64,000 bases of DNA from Lachnocurva sp045579705. Lineage in GTDB: Bacteria; Bacillota; Clostridia; Lachnospirales; Lachnospiraceae. Position 1 is the stretch's first letter, and each line of letters begins with the position of its first letter. The DNA lies in NCBI GenBank assembly GCA_045579705.1, contig JAZNMP010000011.1, positions 29,185 to 93,184 on the forward strand, written 5' to 3'. The notes under the pieces were generated by a model that saw nothing but the letters and a program-made list of their open reading frames with translations, was not told where the DNA came from and did no database searches. Shown here piece by piece: positions 52,385-61,835 of this stretch. The position numbers and the translations under genes were made by a program.

Positions 52385-54469
52385 TCATTTAAACAACAGT
52401 CTATGCAGATCCTGGTACTCCTTATCGACTTTTTGGATTTTGGAAATCAACTTGTTTTTTATCGGCGAGCCCTTTCTAACAAAGATTGGAGGCACACCAA
52501 CAGGCGCACTAACTTTCTTATAACCCTTACGAAATGCCTGCCCCGTCCATACATCTATCCACTCATCACTTGGGAAATAAACATAACGATACAAAACTCC
52601 CTCATGTAAGATTGGCGCCACTAGCACGTCCCTTCCCAGCAAATATTCTGTCTGGCAAGAATATGCCTCCCGATCCTCATAATAGTAATACAGAGGACGC
52701 ATCACCGGGATTCCCTCTTTCTTTGCTATATCCACATTCGCATTGATATAATCCTTCCAGGCCTCATGCAACCTGCTCGCGCGAGCTGTAAACCACAGCA
52801 TTTCGTCGTCTGAATAGAATTGTTCATTCCTAAGAGGCTGATTTCCCTCATGTGTTCGTAGCATCGGCGAGAAGACATTCATCTCCATCCACCTCATCAG
52901 AAGCTCCTTCGAACGTGTCATATCGAGAATCGTCATATATCCGCCCGCATCAGAATGAACTACTGGATATCCGCTTGCCCCTAAGGAAAAAGTTGCCGGA
53001 ACGACCGAACTGATGCCTTCATCGATAGACCAGTCCACATGCTGATATCCCGTCCACATCATAGGTGATTTCGCAATCGTACCGGTTGACCCCGCACGTG
53101 TAAAGAAAAAGACTTCCTCTTCACATTCAGCTTCCACTATTGCCTCCAGATTCAGCCCAGACCAAATAGCAGGCCAGAGATTGTGCAAAGCTTTTGGATC
53201 TTCACCAGAGTACAATACGCAATCCGTCGGGAGATATTCGCCAAAATCTGCCATCCATCCACCCAACCCTAAATCTATCAGGTTCTCCTTTATTATCTGC
53301 TTAAACCACTTGTACGCCTCAGGATTAGTGAAATCCACCATTGCCGCAGGAAACGTCGTAATCTTTACCATATAAGGCTTCCCTGATTCGTCCAGTACAC
53401 AGTAGCCCTTGCGCTTTGCTTCCTGATAGAGCTCGCCCTCAAGCGCCAAAAACGGGTTGATATAGCCCAGCAGTCGTATTCCCTCGTCCTGCCATTCAGA
53501 AATCTTTCTATGCAACCTAGGATATAAATCAGAATTCCACTTCCAATCCCACATCACCTGATATCCAAACTCCGTCTCACGACAACCGCACCAGTCCTGG
53601 CTCCATATTGCAGCTATACTGCCCCCAAAACGTCGAAACTCATCAATTCTCTTCTGAACCTCATCAGTGCCGCCAGAAACCGCCAGAATTGCGCCATTAT
53701 TCACCCAACTAGGCACAGACATAGATAGATTTGACGTCAAAGAACGAATCGACATCGGCCAGACATTCATCAAATCCCTCTGAGAAATATCCCTGAGGAA
53801 TTTATACTGAAGCTTTGACAACTCTTCAAAATTCTCTGCTGCCCCAATATAAATGCAAGGCTTGTCCTCCACAGTCAGCGTAAAACTGTCCTTTTTTGAA
53901 AAATCAAACACACTATATTTATCTGTCAAAACATGTATGAAATACTTACGACTTGATTGAAAAGTAGGTTGTGAATAGTACGACTCATACTTATCAAATT
54001 TACATACTTTATAAGATTCATGTCCGAGCAGGATGTTGGAAGCCTTCCACTGAAGCATCTTTTTCGCAATACGAACACCATTCTGATGCTCCGCCACCCA
54101 AATACGGACTTTTTCACCCTTTAGATTTGTCTTTAGATAGTTTTCCCCGCAGCCAAAGAACTTTTCCTCCTTCGAAGACGGAAAAGTCACCTCAAACCTA
54201 TTATATTTACCATTTGATGTATCCCATGAAAAAAGCGCTCTCTGAATAGAGTCAGAAATTTGTTCCCAGCGAATATGACCATAGACCTTTGAGCCATCAC
54301 CGTAGTAAACGATAAACCCTCTTTCGCTCTCCTCTGCTTTCATCTTTGTCAGATAAAACTTTCTCGAATGCCTCGTCTTGTAGTTGAAATTACCGCGAGA
54401 CATCGAGAAATCATTTTCCCCCGAATATATCGTGACCTGAATACTTTCCGGATCAAACACACCCTTCAT
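52385..54469 (-). CDS. GH31 glycosidase, YihQ (sulfoquinovosidase)-like
   Basis: 694 aa; AAGGGGAAGG site. WSQDWCGCRETEFGYQVMWDW, GYINPFLA, WMADFGEYLPTD (nucleophile Asp), YPVVHSDAGGYMTILDM (acid/base Asp) and WMEMNVFSPMLRTHEGNQPL follow the GH31 core of the YihQ subgroup. The N-terminal domain (1-230) is beta-sandwich. No signal peptide is seen, so it acts on an imported alpha-glycoside. No transporter or sulfoquinovose genes are nearby, so the substrate is open. Confidence 0.85.
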   Translation of the reverse strand: MKGVFDPESIQVTIYSGENDFSMSRGNFNYKTRHSRKFYLTKMKAEESERGFIVYYGDGSKVYGHIRWEQISDSIQRALFSWDTSNGKYNRFEVTFPSSKEEKFFGCGENYLKTNLKGEKVRIWVAEHQNGVRIAKKMLQWKASNILLGHESYKVCKFDKYESYYSQPTFQSSRKYFIHVLTDKYSVFDFSKKDSFTLTVEDKPCIYIGAAENFEELSKLQYKFLRDISQRDLMNVWPMSIRSLTSNLSMSVPSWVNNGAILAVSGGTDEVQKRIDEFRRFGGSIAAIWSQDWCGCRETEFGYQVMWDWKWNSDLYPRLHRKISEWQDEGIRLLGYINPFLALEGELYQEAKRKGYCVLDESGKPYMVKITTFPAAMVDFTNPEAYKWFKQIIKENLIDLGLGGWMADFGEYLPTDCVLYSGEDPKALHNLWPAIWSGLNLEAIVEAECEEEVFFFTRAGSTGTIAKSPMMWTGYQHVDWSIDEGISSVVPATFSLGASGYPVVHSDAGGYMTILDMTRSKELLMRWMEMNVFSPMLRTHEGNQPLRNEQFYSDDEMLWFTARASRLHEAWKDYINANVDIAKKEGIPVMRPLYYYYEDREAYSCQTEYLLGRDVLVAPILHEGVLYRYVYFPSDEWIDVWTGQAFRKGYKKVSAPVGVPPIFVRKGSPIKNKLISKIQKVDKEYQDLHRLLFK

Positions 54470-54575
54470 AAATACCTTCCCCTTAAAATTGTTTCAAAAC
54501 GCCATCTGGAGCGAAATATATACTTTATTTAATGCTATTTTAAGTATAATTGACTGAAACTTTTCATTCAAGGTT

Positions 54576-55052
54576 TTATAGGTATTTTTGCTCAAATTTG
54601 AGCTTTCCATCTGCTGCCTCAGTGATCACCATATAGGATTTCTTCCCGTTGGCCTGACGCGGTAGCTCCAAACTACCAGGGTTTGCAACCGTTACGCCAT
54701 TTATTTCTTCGAAAAAAGGAAGATGAGTATGTCCATATAATGCCACATCACAATTCTCGTCCTTCGCCACATAGGCTAGATGCTCAATATCAGATTTAAC
54801 CCCAAATCTGTGTCCATGAGTGAGAAAGAATCTGTGCCCCATAACTTCCGCGATAAGCTTCGTCTTAAAGGTGTCATCCACATCGCAGTTTCCTCTTACG
54901 CAGTAAATCGAAATGTCAAAGAACGACCTAAGCCAGTCAAATTGAAGTTCACTGTCCCCCAAATGAAAGAGCACATCCGGCTCTTCTGTTTCATAAACCT
55001 CCTGCATCTTCCCGATGTACCCATGTGAATCGCTAATAACTAATATCTTCAT
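54576..55052 (-). CDS. YfcE-type metallophosphoesterase
   Basis: 158 aa. MKILVISDSHGYIG, LFHLGDSE, VRGNCDVDD, FLTHGHRFGV and LYGHTHLPF are the metal-binding motifs of the calcineurin-like YfcE/MJ0936 family, which hydrolyse phosphodiesters. Follows RdgB in one operon. Confidence 0.9.
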   Translation of the reverse strand: MKILVISDSHGYIGKMQEVYETEEPDVLFHLGDSELQFDWLRSFFDISIYCVRGNCDVDDTFKTKLIAEVMGHRFFLTHGHRFGVKSDIEHLAYVAKDENCDVALYGHTHLPFFEEINGVTVANPGSLELPRQANGKKSYMVITEAADGKLKFEQKYL

Positions 55053-55062
55053 AATATCTAGA

Positions 55063-55647
55063 TTAGATTATCTCCTTTATCTTTCTCATAGCCTTTCCAC
55101 GATGGCTTACAGCATTTTTTCCTTCATCTGTCAGAGCCGCACTGGAGCATCCATATTCAGGCAGGAAAAAGATAGGATCATATCCAAATCCCCTCTCGCC
55201 TTCCATATGATCTCCAATATATCCTTCCATCACACCTCTAACCGTTTCAGAACTTCCATCTGGGCGAATAATAGCCGCTGCACAGATAAAACGTGCAGTT
55301 CTATCGTTTGTTGGTACGTCTTTCATCTTCTCGAGGATAGCTTTATTCTTTATATCATAAGAAGTATCGTGTCCCATAAAGCGAGCACTCTCAACACCGA
55401 GAATATCTGGTAAAGCGTCAATTTCCAGGCCTGAATCATCTGCCAATACATAACCGCCTATCTTGTCCCAAACAGACTTTGCCTTGATCATCGCATTTTC
55501 TTCAAAAGTTGTTCCATTCTCTTCTGCATCATCTGTGATTCCCATCTCTTTGAGTGAAACGACTTTAAACTTATCAGAACCCAGAATCTCATTTACTTCG
55601 CGAACCTTGTTCTGATTTCCTGTTGCAAAAACTACCTGTGTTAACAT
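55063..55647 (-). CDS. rdgB: XTP/dITP diphosphatase (RdgB/HAM1)
   Basis: 194 aa. FATGNQNKVREVNEIL at the N-terminus, TFEENAMIKAKSVWD, YVLADDSGLEIDAL and ERGFGYDPIFFLPEYG, MRKIKEI are the HAM1 signature. Removes deaminated purine nucleotides. Directly upstream of YfcE, as in many Firmicutes. Confidence 0.95.
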   Translation of the reverse strand: MLTQVVFATGNQNKVREVNEILGSDKFKVVSLKEMGITDDAEENGTTFEENAMIKAKSVWDKIGGYVLADDSGLEIDALPDILGVESARFMGHDTSYDIKNKAILEKMKDVPTNDRTARFICAAAIIRPDGSSETVRGVMEGYIGDHMEGERGFGYDPIFFLPEYGCSSAALTDEGKNAVSHRGKAMRKIKEII

Positions 55648-55648
55648 G

Positions 55649-56683
55649 CTATTCTCCTCTGATATTTGCTAATATAGCGTTTGCTATTCCTCTAGCTACC
55701 TTATTCTGATATTCCTTCTGACTAAGCGCTTCTCTCTCTGTCGCATTTGAAGCGTAACCAGTCTTTATCATAATCGCATTTGTATTTGTAATTTCCAGGA
55801 TTCTATTCTCATCCCCAGGAATAACCCCTCTGCTCTCCGCACCTGTAGTTTCTAATACTTTGTTCAAGCAGCTAGTCGCAAAAGCTTTACTATCCTGCTT
55901 TGTAGATAAATAGTAAGTAGCCACACCCTTCATATCAGAAAGACGACCTGAAGCGGTTGAATTCATTCCTACAGAGATGAAGCGATTACATCCTGTGAAG
56001 TTTACCTCTGAAACTCTCTTCTCCTCCGAGATAGTTTCATCCTTTAATCTGGTGTAATAAATCATTACCTCTTCAGGAGCCTCCTCATCCAAGATTTTCT
56101 TTACTTCCTTTACGATATTTAAGTTTACATTCTTCTCGGATACGCCGTTGAATTCTGTGCCAACTTGTGAACCTCCCAGGGCTGCATCGATTAGATAGAT
56201 TTTTTCATACTTATCTTTGATATCTTCAAAATCTATCTTCAAAGTATCACCATCTCGAGTAATATTTGGTAAATGCAGTGAAGTCATCTTAAACTTCATC
56301 ATTCCCATCTCGTTCTTAAAAGTGTAATAGATATCAGACACTACATCATTAGATCCTCTAAGCTTGTAATCCTCCGGATAAGCCGCATCTAAGCCTGGAA
56401 GAGAGAGTATAACCTCATTCTCCTTCAGGCTCACCTTCGTCTCAATCTGGGACTCGTCGAAGCTTTCAGGCACTTCTAACTCATAGACTTTATTTTTTCC
56501 TTTGAAATTTGATTCTATAGACCATTCATCCTGCCCGTGGAGTTTCGCCTTCCAAAGCGCTGATTTAGAATGGAAATCCGGAACTAATATGAAGAAAGCA
56601 CTTAGTGCTACAAATAAGCTCACAAATATGATTGCTATCAACTTTTCAATGCTATAAATATCTCGTCTGTTCTTATCGTTCAT
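55649..56683 (-). CDS. Degenerate amidase_3-like membrane protein (probable pseudoenzyme)
   Basis: 344 aa. One N-terminal membrane anchor (LIAIIFVSLFVALSAFFILV, about 15-34), an extracytoplasmic N-domain, then an N-acetylmuramoyl-L-alanine amidase fold (about 165-344). The zinc motif reads IDAALGGSQVG instead of DPGHGGxDxG, the second His motif reads ISVGMNSTAS instead of IHAN, and the catalytic Glu motif reads IKTGYASNATE instead of ELGFLSN. EKNVNLNI retains the metal Glu. The key zinc ligands and catalytic Glu appear lost, so it may bind wall rather than cleave it. Coupled to the C1-peptidase-type gene. Confidence 0.75.
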   Translation of the reverse strand: MNDKNRRDIYSIEKLIAIIFVSLFVALSAFFILVPDFHSKSALWKAKLHGQDEWSIESNFKGKNKVYELEVPESFDESQIETKVSLKENEVILSLPGLDAAYPEDYKLRGSNDVVSDIYYTFKNEMGMMKFKMTSLHLPNITRDGDTLKIDFEDIKDKYEKIYLIDAALGGSQVGTEFNGVSEKNVNLNIVKEVKKILDEEAPEEVMIYYTRLKDETISEEKRVSEVNFTGCNRFISVGMNSTASGRLSDMKGVATYYLSTKQDSKAFATSCLNKVLETTGAESRGVIPGDENRILEITNTNAIMIKTGYASNATEREALSQKEYQNKVARGIANAILANIRGE

Positions 56684-56685
56684 TC

Positions 56686-58371
56686 TTATTTCTTCTCATC
56701 GCAGTAAGCCTTCAAGCAGATATTCGCATCAAATTCAGACTCGATACGATTCCATGAAACACCATTCTGGCTGAGATACCCCTGTCCATCTTTAATATCT
56801 ACGTGTTTTGTAAGCGAATTGCCATCATACTCTATCGCAATCTGCTTCCCGTTCTTCTTTGACTTCATAACGAGAATGATAGCGAAATCGTCGCCTTCTT
56901 CTACCTCTATATCCTTGTCAAAGAGGATTGTATAATAACCTAAATCGTGCAAACTTCCCTTTGCAACCAGCTCTCTGTCCGCAAGAGAAGTCGTATTTTC
57001 ATACTTCGACACAGCATATACTTCGTATTCACTGTCTTTTGAAGTATTGTAGAAGCCTGCTGCCTTGATAACCTGATTCGTATCAGCTTTGTAAACATTC
57101 GCCGCCATAGCACTCTTCGTACCGAAGCCGACTTTTCCAACACTACCACAGAGATCTGTCTGGTAGATTCTGTCGTAGTTCGTGTTACTCTCAAGCTTCA
57201 CGTAAGAAACTCCGAAGTTTCCGATATTTGTATCATAATATGAAACATAGAAAACTCCATCATCTCCAAATTTATCGCCCCAACTGTTCTGACAGATAAA
57301 GGCACCATTGCCCGGACATTTATGTCCGAAGTTCTCCGCAGAATAGTTGTCATCCCAACCTATGATTACTATATCGTGGTTCGGATTCTTATTACCATAG
57401 TAGTAATATGCTCCCTTTTCTGAATTATAATAATCGGATTTAGTGAACTTACCTTCGCCTGTTTCTGCATAGATCGAAGTTGAAACTCCACCATTTCTAA
57501 AGACAGCCCACTTTATATCATCCATATCATCTTGATTGAAAAAATGTACCTCTTGCAGATGTTTTGCCGTACCCGATTTCTCAGATACCACAGGTCCATT
57601 CCAGGAAAGCAGGTACGAAACCGCCATCATATAATTTCCAGGTTCCGTAGTCTTTCTCTTATAAGTATTTCTCTTTGCCATATCATAGGCATCAAAAGTC
57701 ATCTTCTGATCAGAAAGCACGCTCGACTCCAGTGCCGATGTAGCTGCATAGGCCCAGCAGGTACTCAGAGACCCCTGGTTCTTAATCTCCGCCGTTCTAC
57801 CTTCCGTCCTTAGATCAAATTTCGGACGCAAACGTGGTGGTTCGCTGGCTGTACTATCCAGAGAAACTTCCTTTGTATGATTATCCCACGCATAGCCATA
57901 ACCAAACATACGACAAATATCTTTCATGGAAAAATAAACCTTGTCGCCTACTTTTTCCGGCTCAACCTCCAGCTTATAGGCATTCTTATTCTTTGTGCCT
58001 TCTTTTTTCCCAACTGTAAATTTAAAATTGTCATCATTTCGTTCGAGTATGATAGTTCCATCAGAAAGTGTTCTGGAACTAGCGTAGAATACACGCCTGA
58101 TTAGAGTTAGAGAAGTCAGTGTATCCATATTGTTATTCAGGAGGATTTCTCCTCGCTCACTGACCATTTCATCACCGTCTATCGAGAGTTTCACGACGTC
58201 GGACTTGTTTAAATTCTTTGAAATCAAAGGATTGAAGACAGTGCTTTCCAGGCGGGCACCTCTAAAAGGCTCCACCTGGCCGGATTTGTCCGCCAGATTT
58301 AATGTCACCAGCGAAACGAATCCTAACAGCAATATGAAAGAAATTACGAATATTCTCCTGTCTTTCATCAA
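56686..58371 (-). CDS. Membrane-anchored C1-type (papain-like) peptidase
   Basis: 561 aa. Signal anchor FVISFILLLGFVSLVTLNLA (about 9-28), copper amine oxidase N-like domain (about 60-170), papain-like peptidase (about 185-395) with KNQGSLSTCWAYAATSALE (Cys), NHDIVIIGWDDNYS (His) and CQNSWGDKFG (Asn), and a lectin-like C-terminal domain. Surface protease of Gram-positive anaerobes. In one operon with the degenerate amidase. Confidence 0.85.
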   Translation of the reverse strand: MMKDRRIFVISFILLLGFVSLVTLNLADKSGQVEPFRGARLESTVFNPLISKNLNKSDVVKLSIDGDEMVSERGEILLNNNMDTLTSLTLIRRVFYASSRTLSDGTIILERNDDNFKFTVGKKEGTKNKNAYKLEVEPEKVGDKVYFSMKDICRMFGYGYAWDNHTKEVSLDSTASEPPRLRPKFDLRTEGRTAEIKNQGSLSTCWAYAATSALESSVLSDQKMTFDAYDMAKRNTYKRKTTEPGNYMMAVSYLLSWNGPVVSEKSGTAKHLQEVHFFNQDDMDDIKWAVFRNGGVSTSIYAETGEGKFTKSDYYNSEKGAYYYYGNKNPNHDIVIIGWDDNYSAENFGHKCPGNGAFICQNSWGDKFGDDGVFYVSYYDTNIGNFGVSYVKLESNTNYDRIYQTDLCGSVGKVGFGTKSAMAANVYKADTNQVIKAAGFYNTSKDSEYEVYAVSKYENTTSLADRELVAKGSLHDLGYYTILFDKDIEVEEGDDFAIILVMKSKKNGKQIAIEYDGNSLTKHVDIKDGQGYLSQNGVSWNRIESEFDANICLKAYCDEKK

Positions 58372-58386
58372 ACTAATCCTTTGAAC

Positions 58387-59544
58387 TTATCTATCTTCTT
58401 TCTTTTTTCTAGGAGGCTTAGGGCCCGGGAACTGATAGAAGTAAGTCTTTATCATTCCGTTGTAAATCTTTCGATTCTTCTGCGCCTTAAAGCCGAGATC
58501 TTTCTCAGTAAACTCATATGAAGTAATGAGATACATAGACCATGAATCCAAGCCTTTATATACGTCTCCGAGCGTTCTATAAAGCTTCGGCAGATTCTTC
58601 TTCTCTTCCAAACGTTCACCATAAGGTGGGTTTGAAATGATAAATCCATATTTCTTTGGATGATGAGTATCCTTCACGTCGCGAACCTGAAAATGAATAA
58701 GGTCAGCCACACCAGCCCTCTTCGCATTTTCTCTCGCAATCTTTAGAACATCCGGGTCCACATCAAATCCCTGAATATCTGTTTCAATATTTGTATCTAC
58801 AGCCTCTCTCGCTTCAGCCTTTGCATCAATCCAAAGCTTACGATCGATGAAATTCGTCCATTTCTCGGCTGTAAAACTACGATTCATTCCCGGTGCTATA
58901 TTTGCAGCCATCATAGCAGCCTCAATAGGAAATGTTCCCGAACCACACATTGGGTCGAGAAGGATTCTGTCTCCATGCCAAGGTGTCAGCATAATAAGCG
59001 CAGCTGCCAATGTCTCCGAAATAGGCGCAGCACCAGCCTCTGTACGATAGCCTCTCTTGTGCAGAGATGTACCAGTTGTATCGAGAGTCACCGTAACTTC
59101 ATCCTTGTACAGGAACACTCTCAGCGGATACTCTTCGCCATTCTCAGGGAACCAGTCGATCTTGTAGGCTTCTTTCATGCGCTCCACCATAGCTTTTTTC
59201 GCTACAGACTGTAAATCTGATGGCGAAAAAAGTTTACTCTGAACAGAGGATGCCTTTTTAACCCAGAATTTTCCATTCTTTGGAATATAGCTTTCCCAAG
59301 GCAAAGCTTTAACTCCCTGAAAGAATTCCTCAAAAGTAGTAGCCTTAAACTGTCCGACTACTAGAAGGATTCTCTCAGCAGAACGAAGATGAATATTTGA
59401 AAGAACTACCGCTTCAGGATCTCCTTCAAAATAAACTCTTCCATCTTCCACCTTTGAAATCTCATATCCTAAATCGTAGATTTCTCTCTTTAAAACCGCT
59501 TCAAGTCCGAAATGACATGGAGCCAGTAACGTAAAATTCTTCAT
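58387..59544 (-). CDS. THUMP-domain rRNA N2-guanine methyltransferase (RlmL/YpsC-like)
   Basis: 385 aa. N-terminal ferredoxin/THUMP (about 1-160: LLAPCHFGLEAVLKREI, SVQSKLFSPSDLQSVAKKAM), then the UPF0020 methylase with DPMCGSGTFPIEAAMM (motif I) and ISNPPYGERLEEKK (motif IV). Methylates a guanine of 23S rRNA in homologues. C-terminus is basic (PKPPRKKKED). Confidence 0.9.
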   Translation of the reverse strand: MKNFTLLAPCHFGLEAVLKREIYDLGYEISKVEDGRVYFEGDPEAVVLSNIHLRSAERILLVVGQFKATTFEEFFQGVKALPWESYIPKNGKFWVKKASSVQSKLFSPSDLQSVAKKAMVERMKEAYKIDWFPENGEEYPLRVFLYKDEVTVTLDTTGTSLHKRGYRTEAGAAPISETLAAALIMLTPWHGDRILLDPMCGSGTFPIEAAMMAANIAPGMNRSFTAEKWTNFIDRKLWIDAKAEAREAVDTNIETDIQGFDVDPDVLKIARENAKRAGVADLIHFQVRDVKDTHHPKKYGFIISNPPYGERLEEKKNLPKLYRTLGDVYKGLDSWSMYLITSYEFTEKDLGFKAQKNRKIYNGMIKTYFYQFPGPKPPRKKKEDR

Positions 59545-59567
59545 CTAAACATCTTTCTAATAATAAA

Positions 59568-60047
59568 CTACATAATAATATCAGCTAATTCATAACGAAC
59601 GATTGGCTTAATATCCTCGAGGTGAACCTCAACCTGGAATCCAACCTTTCCACCGCTAAAACATATAGTTTCAAAATCTTCCGCGGTATTATGAAATACT
59701 GTTTTAAACTGCTTCTTCATACCGATAGGTGAACATCCGCCATGTACATATCCCGTAAGCGGAAGTAATTCCTTCTGTTTTAACATCGAAATAGATTTCT
59801 CGCCTACTGCTTTAGCAGCTTTTTTCAAATCTAATTCTTCAGCAACAGGAATAACAAACACATAATGTTCTCCTGTCTTTCCAACCGTAACCAGGGTCTT
59901 AAAAACCTGTTCTTTGTTTTCTCCTAATAATTCTGCAATCTCATCACCTGTAAGTGATGCATCTTCTGTGTATGAATGTGGGTTGTATGAAACTTTCTTC
60001 TGTTCCAAAACACGCATTACATTTGTTTTGTCTTCTTTTTTACCCAA
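59568..60047 (-). CDS. YbaK/EbsC-family aminoacyl-tRNA deacylase
   Basis: 159 aa. NVMRVLEQKKVSYNPHSY, GEHYVFVIPVAEELDLKKAA, PLTGYVHGGCSPIGMKKQF are the YbaK motifs (Lys and Gly-Gly-Cys-Ser-Pro). Deacylates mischarged Cys-tRNA(Pro) in homologues. Confidence 0.92.
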   Translation of the reverse strand: MGKKEDKTNVMRVLEQKKVSYNPHSYTEDASLTGDEIAELLGENKEQVFKTLVTVGKTGEHYVFVIPVAEELDLKKAAKAVGEKSISMLKQKELLPLTGYVHGGCSPIGMKKQFKTVFHNTAEDFETICFSGGKVGFQVEVHLEDIKPIVRYELADIIM

Positions 60048-60092
60048 TTCTAACTCCTATATAAAAACTACTAAATTTCCAGCCAAACTATA

Positions 60093-60995
60093 CTAGTCAA
60101 AAATCATGTGTATCAGATGTTTATATTCCTGATACTGCTCTAAGTCTTCTAAATCCTTCATGCAATCCAGCAACTCTTTGTGATACCAACCATGAAGATT
60201 TGGATCTTTGACATTAAATCTCTCCCATACCTTAGAGCCGATTTTGTCTATATTCTTAGCTGTCTGTCTCATATTTGAAAGCTTATCCGCCAAAAGAATC
60301 TTCTTTGCCTCGATAGAAGATACCCTTGCATGATCGATAGTTTCCTGCTTTCTAATCTTCCAAGAAGTAGACTTGTCGAGATGCTCTCTCTTATCTTCGC
60401 TCTCCTCCTGCACTAGATCCGCTATCCTATAGCCAAAATTCTTCACTAGTTCTTCATAAGTCGTATCTGTATCTTCTAAAGTATCGTGAAGCGCTCCAGC
60501 AGCTATCATTTCGGGATCTCCGCCCATCTTTGCAACCAACATAGCCACTTCTACGGGATGTCCGATATAAGGGATATTAGAGCCTTTTCTAACCTGCCCT
60601 TTATGCTTATCAGCAGCAAATATCAAAGCCTTCTCTATCACACTAAACATACGAATGCTTTCTTCATCAGATAAATATTCTGGGAAAAAACTTACATATC
60701 CAAGTTTAATCAAAGCTTCCTGTTTCTTAAAGCTTTCAATAGGTGACAATTCTACTTCTTCAAATAAATCCCCCTGGGATTTCTCAGTATCCAAATCAAA
60801 ATACCAGCACTGAGGCACACTCGTTCCATTGAGACTGTAGGATGTTCCTCCAAATAACGGACAATCCCTGCAAAGATCGAAATTATCGTGCATCAAAAAA
60901 TGTCTGGCTCTGCAATAGTACTCTCCTGTTTCATCTGGAGTAGCCGGATGACCAAAGCATCCATATAAATACTTTTGATTTTTTTCCAATTTCAT
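60093..60995 (-). CDS. HD-domain hydrolase, MESH1/SpoT-like
   Basis: 300 aa. Cys-rich N-terminus (GCFGHPATPDETGEYYCRAR, CRDCPLFGG) followed by an HD domain (about 110-260): AADKHKGQVRKGSNIPYIGHPVEVAML, GALHDTLEDTDTTYEELV and KKILLADKLSNM. Resembles the hydrolase half of RelA/SpoT, possibly a small alarmone or nucleotide hydrolase, fused to an unusual Cys-rich front domain. Confidence 0.8.
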   Translation of the reverse strand: MKLEKNQKYLYGCFGHPATPDETGEYYCRARHFLMHDNFDLCRDCPLFGGTSYSLNGTSVPQCWYFDLDTEKSQGDLFEEVELSPIESFKKQEALIKLGYVSFFPEYLSDEESIRMFSVIEKALIFAADKHKGQVRKGSNIPYIGHPVEVAMLVAKMGGDPEMIAAGALHDTLEDTDTTYEELVKNFGYRIADLVQEESEDKREHLDKSTSWKIRKQETIDHARVSSIEAKKILLADKLSNMRQTAKNIDKIGSKVWERFNVKDPNLHGWYHKELLDCMKDLEDLEQYQEYKHLIHMIFD

Positions 60996-61082
60996 AGAAA
61001 TAGCCCTCCCCGAAACAATCCTTTGTATATAATAACATAGAATTCCCGGAAAGGGCTAATTTAATCAAGTTTATTAGCTTAT

Positions 61083-61835
61083 CTATATGATATTCTTTTT
61101 TTCTGTTGAATAAGTATTATTCCATCTTTTAAAAATATAAATCCATCCCAAAATCACAACTAGCAATATGTATGCAATTGATTTTATCAACTCTATACCA
61201 TTATATTGGTCATACCCCCAATAATTTATCCAAACTACATGTGAAAGCGGATTAATAAAATACAAGTATTTAAGTATTCCATCTACTCTATATGGTGCTA
61301 AATATATCGGAGTCACGATAACGCAAATCATATATATAAGGTTTATTATAGGACCTGCCATACTAGGATTTCTTATTAAGCTTCCAATTATAATTCCCAA
61401 AGTAGACAACAATGAAAAACAAATAATTTGGCATAAAACTAACCTAAATAGATTAAACTCTATTGAGTTAAAAGCTGTGATTAATACCATTACTATAAAC
61501 ATAAACACAGATAACAATGTATAGAATAATCCATTTCCGCAAAAGATCTCCAATACCTTAACTTTTGCAGTTCTATACAATTCTAGAATCTGAATTTCAT
61601 TAGCACTTGAAACCTGTATAGCAAATAAATTAAAAAATAAGGATATTATCATACTGGTATAAGCACCTATAACAGTTTGTATTATTGATATTTTTCCATT
61701 GCTTGCTATTATATTCATAACTAAATATGATAATGGAAAAACAACTACCAGCATTAAATAATTCATCAGATTAAAACGCAAGGATTTATAATTAATATAC
61801 ACTGTAGTCCATATTCTGTTTAAGCTATTTAACAT
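61083..61835 (-). CDS. ABC-2-type permease of the RiPP-like cassette
   Basis: 250 aa with about six hydrophobic helices (YLMLVVVFPLSYLVMNIIAS, MIISLFFNLFAIQVS, LLSVFMFIVMVLITAFNS, LICFSLLSTLGIIIGSLI-type and others). Overlaps the ATPase gene by 11 bp. With it forms an exporter or immunity transporter next to the radical SAM gene. AT-rich, unlike the left neighbours. Confidence 0.85.
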   Translation of the reverse strand: MLNSLNRIWTTVYINYKSLRFNLMNYLMLVVVFPLSYLVMNIIASNGKISIIQTVIGAYTSMIISLFFNLFAIQVSSANEIQILELYRTAKVKVLEIFCGNGLFYTLLSVFMFIVMVLITAFNSIEFNLFRLVLCQIICFSLLSTLGIIIGSLIRNPSMAGPIINLIYMICVIVTPIYLAPYRVDGILKYLYFINPLSHVVWINYWGYDQYNGIELIKSIAYILLVVILGWIYIFKRWNNTYSTEKKNII

